DNA of 64,000 nucleotides from Xanthostigma xanthostigma (taxonomy: Eukaryota; Arthropoda; Insecta; Raphidioptera; Raphidiidae). The stretch is from the NCBI GenBank assembly GCA_963575645.1, contig OY754466.1, positions 15,168,001 through 15,232,000 of the forward strand, written 5' to 3'. A model generated the notes under the pieces. That model saw only the letters and a list, made by a program, of their open reading frames with translations, did no database searches and was not told the origin of the DNA. Positions 33,683 through 45,600 of the stretch are shown here, one piece after another (the first letter of the stretch is position 1; every line of letters starts with the position of its first letter). The position numbers and the translations under genes were made by a program.

Positions 33683-36600
33683 ATGGATGAAAATGTGAAC
33701 GGTAAAGCAGAGGTGTTGTGCAGAGTTTGCGGTGATAAAGCATCCGGCAAACATTATGGCGTGGCAAGCTGCGATGGATGCCGAGGATTCTTCAAACGAA
33801 GTATTCGTCGGTAAGTTAATTTCCGAACTTTCAACTTAATTTCTTAGTCCTTAACATTACATTTCTTTCAAATCTTTGATTAACGTCTGATTAGAATTCT
33901 TCAATAAATAAAATTATCGACCAATTTTTCAGACAAATATATTAACAAAAAATAATAATTAATACATTGACGTTTACATTACATTTCTATTTCAAAAGAT
34001 TACAGAGAGTCAAAACGTCGTATATAGTAACGTTAGTAACAAATATAATTAAATACCTAAAGTAGTCATCGACATTATACATTATACAGGGTATCCCATT
34101 AAGAATGGGACATAAAACAACCGCAGATTCTCCAATTAAAAATAAAACGATTAAGCGAAATATGCTTAGATAAAATGTTACTCGTGTTGAAGTTGAAAAC
34201 TGAAAAATTATTAATGTCCATAATTTTTTTAATACACCGTATAATTTTACTCAAATCGGCACACTTGTTAAATATCATAAAATGCACCTAACAATAAAAA
34301 AAATAGTTCAGTACGCTCTACCAGTGGCGTACGGCAGGAGTAAGTAATGCTTGTACCCCTTCTAAATGTTACGCCGCTGTCTAAATTTTAATTTTGACTA
34401 TAATTTTAATTTTTTTGATATTTTCTAAGTCAATAATGTACACTTGCTAGTTTGTTGTAAAGTCATTGGTTTTCGAGATATTCGCAGTTAAAGATAGATA
34501 GACATGTACTTTTTATTTGTATTATTATTAATAATATTCATTTTTACAATTTTGTCTTAAAACCAAACAAAGTAGAAACTAATGTAATGAAATTTTTAAA
34601 AAATTTTTAAAAATTTCATTAAGTACATTAGTTTCTACTTTGTAATAATAATAATACAAATAAAAAGTACATGTCTATCTATCTTTAACTGCGAATATCT
34701 CGAAAACCAATGACTTTACAACAAACTAACAAGTGTACATTATTGACTTAGAAAATATCAAAAAAATTAAAATTATAGTCAAAATTAAAATTTAGACAGC
34801 GGCGTAACATTTAGAAGGGGTACAAGCATTACTTACTCCTGCCGTATGCCACTGGTAGAGCGTACTGAACTAATTTTTTTATTGTTAGGTGCATTTTATG
34901 ATATTTAACAAGTGTGCCGATTTGAGTAAAATTATTCGGTGTATTAAAAAAATTATGGACATTAATAATTTTTCAGTTTTCAACTTCAACACGAGTAACA
35001 TTTTATCTAAGCATATTTCGCTTAATCGTTTTATTTTGAATTGGAGAATCTGCGGTTGTTCTATGTCCCATTCTTAATGGGACACCCTGTATATCCCGCA
35101 ACTCGAGTGACGTAGCTTAAAAGTGTATTCCAGGCTATTTCAAGTCGAAAATATCTTATACATATATTAGCAGCCCAGTTGGGCTTCACCCGAATTGGTA
35201 GAACGTCTATTGATAAACATATTAACATTGATACACGCTAGGAAAGTATCTTTGACATGCGATCTTTGCGCCATCTCGTGTTTGTTTTTTGAAAATCTGG
35301 TTCAGCTAAAACTGACGAACACATAGAAACTAGCTTTATTCCTAACCATAAAAAAATATTTACGAACAATGTCAGTAAAAAAGCTACATAAATGATATAC
35401 AATTTTTATTTCAAGATTTTTTAAATCTTATTGTATGTTAACAAAATAACAATTATGATATTTTTCATGTATTTAATAATTATTACAGACGTAAAATAAA
35501 ACTTAATTACCCTTGACGACGTACTGCTGTAGCCGATTTTTTCTCTCTCTTATTCATAAGAAAATCCAGGAAAACGGTGGAATTGTAATTCTGGATGTTT
35601 AGTTGGTGTATCTTTACAATCAACAAAACAGCGCCATTTGATAGCTTTTTACCCATTTTACATTTTACAATCAATCCTTAATAAAATGTATATGACACTA
35701 AGGTTTTGGCTGAACCAGAATTAAAAAAAAAACACGAGAGGGCGCAAATGTTGCTTGTCAAAAGATACTTTCCTAGCGTATAACCCGTAACATATATCAC
35801 AGTCGTGAGAGAAGAGGGAATACCAGTAGCCCTAACAACACAATACGATTTTATAAATAGATACTTGTGTAGAAATATATGCCGAAAAATAAATGAAATT
35901 AACTAAATTTGCGATAAAATAGTGAGATAAAGCGTAGCATTTAACATTTTTGGAATTTTAAAAAAACATTTCAAAAAAAGTTTCATCAAAATTCGTCAAA
36001 TAATTTTTTAGTTAAATCCGGATGTCTAAAAAACTCAATATTGACAGAATTATTGGCGAGCAAAAATGACGACTGCATATCATCATTGTTAATAATTGTA
36101 GCATAATAAGTTGCTTCTTTGGCGTTTCTATTGTACTAGCGATCCCGCCCGGTTTCACCCGGGTGCAAAAGAACGAATGTGAGGGAAGGGACATGAGTAC
36201 GCACATTCGTCTTAGTTTACCGAGATGAATGCTGTGTCCAAATTTTATGATGATCGGAGTTACCGTTCAAAAGTTTTTGTCGGACGGACAAATTTTGAGT
36301 CACTATTTGCAACATTTTTCATTGGTGCTCCGCTCCTATTGGTCGTATCGTAATATTATATAGCCTATAGCCTTCCTCGATAAATGGACTATAAGCAAAA
36401 AAAAATTCAATCCGAACCAATTGTTCCTGAGATTAGCGCGTTCAACCAAACAAACAAACTCTTCAGCTTTATATATTAGTATAGATTAGTTATCTCGATG
36501 AGGACGTATTATAAAAATGTTTAGTTTTATGTAGAATCCCAAACCAGAGGTGAATTAATCAATAAAATTATGGCTACATCGACATCTATACCGGTCGACC

Positions 36601-39600
36601 CCAATATTCTTCAGAGAGTCACATCTTCAATTATAGGGAGAGCTAGAAATTCAGGCAGAGGAAGTTAATTTTGAACACTTACCGTAATAAATTTTGCGTT
36701 AAATCTTATTTTATTAATAAAACGTTACGTCCTGATATTTGTTTATTTTGCTTGCTCTGTGCACTTAATATCGCTGATGATTCCACTAATATTAAATTTT
36801 GAATAATATGTGATTAAGGTATATTTTCGACTAAGCCTAAGCAATACTCGAGTTGTATTAAGCATCCGTGATTTTTTTAAATGATCCTTACAAGTTAGTG
36901 AATTTCGAATTATTAAACTGTAAATATTTGGTGCTAATAATATTTCCTTAATATTAAAAAACATTTGAAACATTGACTCGTCCAATGTTTTGTTTAATAT
37001 GACACAGGATGCCGACGGCTTGGTAATTCAATTGTTTCTAAATAGTAGATTATTACAAAATTTAATTTTACAAATAAAAGAGTCTTTTTAATCAACAGAT
37101 TGAGATAAAAGTAAAACAAACCATTATGTAACAATTTTAATATTTGTGTGTAAAAAATCTCGAAACTTTTTTGTAAAAATGCTTCTTTTACCCTATTTGT
37201 ATCTGAACAGTAAAATATTTAACTATATATATTCCAAAAATTGTGCCATTTTGTTAATGAGGATATGGAACGTCGAAAAATTTTGATTCAACCCCTAGGT
37301 CTATCCGACCAACGCCAATAGTGAATGTGCCATAAGGCAAATACACTAAAAAGTATAATATGTGGTCTAAAGCAATGGTCGAACCAGATTTATGACAATG
37401 TGTTCTGCGATCTATAATCATTAAGGAGGTTGAGCCGTTTTACGAAGATAATGAAAAAAATCTGTAATAAAGTTTTTTTAATAGACTTTTTTATGACAAA
37501 ATTTTCTGTAAAAAATCCAAAATCATTAGGAGATTTATAAAGTTAAAAATTAAAAAAAACTTTTACATGTAGTCTTATGGAAAATATGTCAAGCTAGCAT
37601 GCAAACTGTTCATTTTAATTTTTTGCAAATATAACCAAATAATGTCAGCAGTTCCAAAAACTATCTATGTAAGGCATCGATGTCTTACGCATATTTTAAT
37701 ATTTTTTCCAATTTAATTAGGAGACTTTTAATCAATAAAAAAAATTATTAAACCTTAGCACTTTTCGATTATGGACTTTTATTCTTGACAGATTTAACAA
37801 TTTTAACTGAATTTTCAACTTTTTAATGATTTAATTTTAATTTTTATTACTTCTAATTTCTTTTTTCAATTATTTACTGCAAAAAATATGTAAAATACAG
37901 ATATTTACATAAATGTATTTTTTTTAACCTAACTTTGTACAAAAAATACAAAAGCTAGTCCATTATGTATAAAGTACTGAAATAATTAATTAATATTAAA
38001 AAAAAAAAAATTATTTATGCCTTTATGACAATAATTTATTGGTATCATCGACTTAAAAACTATAAAAGTTCCCATTTAGAATTCGACTTACTTTTGATTG
38101 GGACTGTAACGGATCAACCTCCTTAAAGTGGCATTTTTTCAAAAAGGTTTAAAATAAGTAGCGAATTATTTTTTATTTGCAAGCAGTGTTCGTTTTAGGA
38201 ATTTGGAATATGTTTGCAAAGAAAACGGTCGATGTATAGTCGACGTGACGCGGAGGAATCAGTGTCAAGCCTGTCGATTTAGAAAATGTCTTCAGGTCAA
38301 CATGAAAAGAGATGGTAAGTATCAATTTTGTCCATATATCTATTAATTAACTATATGAAATATGAATAATTTCCCATCTACTCAATGTGCGGTGAGTGAA
38401 CACAACAAAGCGTATCGAAAATATATCTGCGTCCTTTTCTTCGATGTAATTCCCTGATTTCTCCGATGATATAGGAGTGGTTGATGTACTTGCATTCAAT
38501 CTGAATAAAGTATCTCTGTTTCAAAAGTTTGTCTTTTTCTATGACGTTAACATGGGCGTACCCAGCTTTTGGCCCAGGAGGGGGCAAATTAGAAATTTCT
38601 TAAGCCGGGTCCCCTGTGTTTGTTTTGCCAGTGCTTACTGTGTAAAAAAAGACAGATATGTTTGTGCCCTAATAGTTCGATTGCAATTTTATTCCTATGC
38701 TTAGTATAGAATAAAATTATATGATTTTGTCACATATCTATATAATATATAAGCGAAATACTAGTCACTGACTCACTGAATGACTGATCTCCAAAACTAT
38801 ACGTCCGATTGACTTGAAATTTAGCATAGTTACTCCTTTCTTGACGTAGACATCCACTAAGAACGGATTTTTTGCAAATAATTTCCAAAACGGATTTTTT
38901 TGTCATCTACCGTCACATATATTTTATAGTAAAATTTATGTGTATTTAATTAATAAATTGAAAACTTTTTCTCGAATATTTTCTTATGTAATCTTATTAA
39001 TTTATAAAGAAAAAAATGGAGATATCGAAAATGTAAAAATATGTATACAGTATAATCTCTATAATCCGGCACTTCGATATATCGGCACGTCCAATAATCC
39101 GGCACCCTCCGCCCACGTCCCCCTCGCCCCTCTATACCATTACATACATTTATTCCCTCTATGAAATGCTTTATTTTATTCATTACCTATGACTTTTTCA
39201 CTATAATCCAGTAATCCGAACATTCCAATAATCCGGCACCATCCGGTTTTTAATAGTGTCGGATTAGTGAGATTACACTGTATATATATGCTTTCATTTA
39301 AAAAAATATGCATGTCTACTTCCGGTTGATTTTAAATTACAAGAAAATCTACCCCAGCAGTTTCCGATAGGAAATTTCGAGTTGAATAAAAAAACTAATC
39401 AAACTTTTTTTTTATATATAGTAGGACACTCTGTATACGTGTGATATGACCTTGAAGCAATGAAATTATTATTATTATAAATCTAATATTACCGTGAACA
39501 AATCCGCGGGACCACGCTGGTAAAGGATATTATTTTTGAAAGTATTTGTTGAGTGATTATGAATCACACATCAGAATTAATTCAATATTCATTGCTAAAA

Positions 39601-42600
39601 TAACAGTTTAGATATTGCGGGAAAATTAAAGGTGATGTAAACATTTCTGTTTGACTAAGTGTCTAAAGTACCCTTAGCTTTGTACTTTAACTGAATACGA
39701 GGGCTCAATTTTAACTACAACAGGGTTGTACAAATTCGTCGATATATTGTTAAAGAATCATTTCAAAAGTCGAAAATTCTATTTTACCAATATGACTTGT
39801 TTTGTGTCTCTCATCTGATTTTTTTAGTCTGTTATTTTATTGTGTAAATCTAATCGATTTAAAATAAATTGACTGATACCTAGTATAAGAAGCACAGTAG
39901 AGTCCCGTTAATACGGATTAGATGAGATCGAACCCTGACCGGATCATCGAAAGTTCGAAACACAATTTCCTTTAAAATGCACGTAACACAAGTTTAAGAA
40001 GGGTAAAACTAAACAAATCGATGTTTTTTTCCTTACAACTTAATTTTAGCTATAATACTATTTTATATACAGTAGAACCTCTATTATCCGAGTCGCAATT
40101 ATCCGAACTCTGGATTAACCGAGCCAATCTAATGCGAGGTACGCGCGTCTATGATCCGAATTAACCGAGCCATTAAAGACCCAATATCCGTACTAACCGA
40201 GCTTCTAAAATATAGTATATAATGTACATATTTTCATTTAAAATAGTCGAGGCCGACGGGGAATCCCCTTGATCCGTGTGAGTGGTAGTTCCCCTATCTC
40301 TATTTCAATGTTTTATAATACCTATACCTACTTATTTTTATGGTTAAAACGTTAATAAACCGTTTAAAGCACATTTGTGTTTATTCTTTTAATGAATAAA
40401 AAATAAATACGGATTATCCGACTTTTCAGTTATCCGAGTAGGGTGTTCCCCATGTCACCTCGGATAATCGGGGTTCTACTGTACAGTGAATTTCATATCA
40501 GACGCAACATACACGTAAGTTTTGGGGTGATATGGTAGCTACGGAAATCATTCATGCATTTTTTGTAATGCGTTAATTATTTCCATAGCTACCAAATAAA
40601 CAAACCTCACTTTTGCCAGAGAAGAGAGACTGTATAGAAGTTAAATCCTGTGTTATATTTGGCGATCACCTCAAAGCGCAATTCCCACCCCAAATGTCAA
40701 GATGGCGATGCGGCGCACTCAAGCTTCGGAACCGCAACGCCAGGTGGCGATATTTAATAATTTCAGCTTCACACCTTAATAATTGTATTTGTCATATTTT
40801 TTATTAATTAAAAAAAATTCGACAGATATTGATGAATTTCTTATATTTATTTTCTACGGTGTTGAGATAAACGCTCAAATGGAGAGGTGGAAATATACTA
40901 AACCTCGATCGTTCTGCCATCTAACAGAAATAAGACAAACTAAAATTTCCGGTCACTGTTCCATTAGAAAAAAACTTCTATACAGTATCTCGCTTCTCTG
41001 CTTGTGCTGCGATAGGAAATACCTTAAGTAAAAGTATCATAAATAAAAGGAAGTCCAAAAATAAAATAAATTGCGGTTCTATTCGGAGAGGAACTGAGCA
41101 GTAGCCAAAAAACCGACGTTAACGCGAGCGAAACTCCTTCAATATGTAGAAACGCAGTTAAACTTTGACCCGCACGTAAAGTACACTAGTATCATGTTTA
41201 CATAAGAGGGCGTCGCGACGCTGGTTTGGCGTCGTCATTGTGTTGACTCAAACATCAGAAATTTTGCCTGGTCTTGACAGCATTTATAGTGTCAGACCCT
41301 CGACAGCGCTTCGGTACGCGTCAAGGAGATTTGTCAATAATATTATTATGACGTTACGTATTGTACATTATAATACAAACTAGCGGTCCAGTCCGGCTTC
41401 GCCCGGATTTGTGGATTACCTATTAAACATTGACATTCAAATCTTCTTGGTTTCCGGGCTTGGGTAAGAGTTCGATAACTTGCTATGCAAAATATCCACT
41501 GGAAATTCACAATTATTGTTTTATATAACATATAACAGCGTTATTGGTCGTTTTAAGTGCGGAAAATTAATTTTTATAAATTAATTTAAAAAAATTAAAT
41601 ATGGTATAGTAAGTTGATTTAGAGTATATTATTTACTATAGTGATCGCTATCTTGTCTCATATAGTGATAAGAAAAGAGAAAGTTATATATACCTGTAGC
41701 TATGATAAACAAAGATAGAAATATCAATTGGTTGGAATGAAATACAATTGAACGTTCAGGGCAGAGTCGTATTTGGAAATTTTAATTTATAAAACGAATT
41801 TTAAACAAAAACCAACCAACTTAAAACTCACATTTTCATGAAGATTGAAAACCACCGCTTTTTTTGATAAAGGGGTATGCGAATTGTCTCGCAATGAAAC
41901 GGGAAGGGGCAAATGTTGAGTTTAAAAAAAAACAATTCCGGGGTGAACGATAACGGGGTATGCGAATTAGATAGTTAATTTGTTTATAAATATCTAAATA
42001 CGACCCTGCTTCCATAACACAATCGAAAGCTGCATACAAAGTGAGATAGTTATACAATAATTCTACACCAGTTGCTATGACGTGTATTTGTGATTTTTGA
42101 TTGGTTAGATTCAAAAAATGACAGTGAAAGACGAAAAGTAGTTCCATTTTTTTCACGTATTTTTGAGGAAATTTGTGAATAATCCGCAAAGTTTTTTTTT
42201 TGAACGTCAAAATTTAGCGTTTTCTATGACTTAAAAAAAAATTTCAAAATTTGGGTGCATAGTGTTATCGAACTGGACCCCCGGGCTTGTATACCGCGGT
42301 CCATTGGTATTACTACCTGACGTTTCGTCTACAACTGCGGTAGACATTATCAAAGGCGATGTGGTAGCGCGCGAAGTTTCCTTCTAGGCTGCTCACAGGT
42401 GTGTCGACAAGTGTGGGACTTCCGTCTTATAGTCAACGTGCTTGTGTTCTCTACTCGGCCGTAGTATGTATCACAGAAGAACATACTTCGCCCGCTACCA
42501 CATTGCCTTTGATAATGTCTACCGCAGTTGTAGACGAAACGCCAGCTAGTAATACCAATGGACCACGGCATACAAGCCTGGAAATCAAGAAGATTTGGAT

Positions 42601-45600
42601 CAACACCGGCCGTGAAAGCCTACACACTTGGATAAAACATTGACATTATGAGGTGTCGGACTTTTTTTATAGAATGAGCCTTTTTCCTGAGAATAGTGCA
42701 GCGAAAGTGTCACGAGAGGCAGCACTAGTAGTAGGGACAAACATAAAATATTTACATGCCAACCAATGTTATTTACGTGATATTATTTTATTATTTAAAA
42801 ATATAAATCTGAAATAAAAAAAATTTTGAACTGATAAACTTATCACTGAGAGTCATCATTTACATATGTTATCGAAATTATTTTTAAAATTAATTAAATG
42901 AATAAAAAATGAATAGTAAATTTTTGACAGTTTATTACCATTGATTAGAATGAGATATAACCTCAATCTTTTATTAAATTATATTCATTTATTATATTTA
43001 ATTAAATTTATTTTATTACCATATATTTTTGATTCATATTTCATTTGGAAATAAATCTGAAATTCATAATTATTTTCAATTTCTCTTATTACAGTTTGAA
43101 TTTATCGCTAATATTTTACTAGAGTCTGCATACTAACCTGTCCATTAATTCATTTTTTTTCCAGATACTTTTAAATTACGACACGCAAGCCAACGTTTTA
43201 ATGTTACTACATTGTTATCTTTTACAGTTGCAAATTTTAGTTTTGTTCCAGGAACATCATCTTCTGTTAAAAACATTTTTTTTCAAGTACACTTTAATGT
43301 GTGTTTATATGGGGATTTGACAGTGTTTGTCCCTACCGAACTACTAGCGCTACTAGTGAGTGATTTTTCGTACTTCATGAAAAAGGCTCATTAAGTTTAG
43401 CGGACTCGGTAAAACAATGATACAATAGTATATTGCGCAACTATAGTGCGACAATGCCGCACGAGCTGCACATACTATTTTTTATAACGAATTAAATTAA
43501 ATTAAAATTAATATTTTATTACGAATTAAAAACAGAAATTAGAAGTAATAAAAATTAAAATTAAATCATTAAAAAGTTGAAAATTCAGTTAAAATTGAAA
43601 TTGAAAAATGAAAATAGCTATAACTTTTCAACCGTAACAGCATGCGTAAAGATACCACTTTTCACGCATGAGTAATAAAAAAAAGCTAAACGCATGTCGA
43701 ATTTTACAATCTATTATAAAACAGTAAGTTGTTTCAGCGGTTCAACACGAGCGGGCGCCACGGTCATGTATGCCGATGCATCATCACGTTTTGCCCGCTT
43801 CGCCGCAACATTTACAAGCGGCGTTTCCCGTCAACGCGCCGGTATTCGCCGCCGGTTTCACAGCGGCGGCCAAACGACTGCACACGATGGGCGCAGCCAC
43901 TGCGGCAGCGTCGCTTTTTGCCGGACTGCCTTTGCCATTGCCGACGCATCCCCTGGCAACGCACGGAGCCATAATTGATCCTGCCATGTTGGGTCAGTAA
44001 TTACAACAATAAACGCTCCGATTAATAAACGCTTATGACCTCTTAAGGCCTCTAGAACAGAGGTCCACAAACTTTTTTTGTCTCGTAGACCACTTGCCAT
44101 GTTTTTCGGATTTGGGTAGACCTGATATTGATTTTTTGCAAATTCATTAACTTCAAATTCATTTTTGACAGCATTTCATATAGTACTACACACTTTGAAA
44201 GATTTAAATTTATAACGGTAGTATAATGTAGTGTCAAAAACTTAAAAAAACACATGTTAAGTTTTATACATTTATTAATTAAATTCAAATTAAAATTTAC
44301 TTTCTGTTACATAAAATCCCATCAAAAACATAAATGTAAAAAAGGGGCCAAGTTCTCGAAAAAACTGTGTTTTGTTATCTTAAAAAAAATAACTGAAATG
44401 TAGAGAATATGCCAAGTTCCTTGATACACGTTTTTAACAGTGTTTTGATAAGCGGAAAAAATATTGTGGGAAGGGATAAATTTACAGACAAACTTCGCAA
44501 GTTTTCATTAAATAAGTGTACATAAGACATTGAAAACTTGCCAAGTTTGTCTGTAAATTTATCCCTTCCCACAATATTTTTTCCGCTTATCAAAACACTG
44601 TTAAAAACGTGTATCAAGGAACTTGGCATATTCTCTACATTTCAGTTATTAAAATATCTTAGCAAATAATAAATATTTTTAATGTGAGGGATCAACCTGA
44701 TGCTTTAATAATAAATTTTCAACATTTGGCATCAATTTAGTTAGGTTTAACCTCAAATCTCCTCGGTTAACGATGTCCAGTTTGTTTCTATCGTTTCTAT
44801 CGTTGACCCTCATTTTCATTTCATGAACCCCCAATTTTTTTCGCCTTGTAAGTTGTCGTCGACCCCTTTTGAAATTTTGTCTCGAAGTTAGACAGTTCTG
44901 AATCTAGGTTTTTCGTGGTCTAGGGCTTATTTAAATTCAATGAGTTTCCATTTTTTGTTAAAATAAGAATCTTTAAATTATTTAAAATTCATTTTTAATA
45001 TCATCAAAATCAGAGTTGAAATTTGATGATTTGAACAAAAAAAAAATATTATAAATTCATCATAAAAATTGTCAAAATTCACGCATGGTAATTATAATCG
45101 TTAATAGAATAGAATAGAGTAAACATTTATTGCTGGGCCCATTTTGGGATACAATACGTCATAGAAGAAAAAAAACACTTAATTACAAAATTCATGTAAG
45201 GTTCCTTATAATATGTTAAATATTAACTATTTTTGTGAAAAAAAAGTATTATAAATGTATGATAATAATTCAATTCTTGTTAGACCTATTTGGAATTCAG
45301 GACTTAAGTCCTATAAGTTTTTATGTAGATCCGCTCCTGAACATACATGCCAAATTTGACTGAAATGGATTGAACTTTTTAGGTACGACTACTGTTTCTT
45401 GGATTTAGAGAACTTAAAAACGTGTATATTCACCAAAAACCCAAAATCGGATTTTTGAACGTTTTCGTACTTCGCATATTTCGAGTGTACAAATATTGTT
45501 TACAGGTCACACGACCGGACCAGACGCTTCATATTTCAGTCATGGGTTTTTGTATCCATCCGTGTTTGCAGCGGCAAATTTCTCCAACAAGCCTTCTTCT

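Noticed and set aside
34099-34287. 62-codon ORF and its mirror at 34889-35077
   Set aside because: They are the two arms of the palindromic element read on opposite strands; no protein evidence.
36559-36660. 33-codon ORF starting [12 protein letters not shown] in receptor intron 1
   Set aside because: No splice sites that fit, no homology recognised and no promoter; likely chance.
42350-42643. Overlapping ORFs on both strands, 73 and 80 codons
   Set aside because: Symmetrical ORFs caused by the family B palindrome.
43784-44100. ORFs overlapping receptor exon 3 in other frames and on the minus strand
   Set aside because: They are shadows of the true exon, whose frame is fixed by VQHERAPR and by the phases of the neighbouring exons.
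44052-44288. Minus-strand ORF near a hAT-like end
   Set aside because: The sequence is repeat-derived, composition is non-coding and no transposase motif is present.
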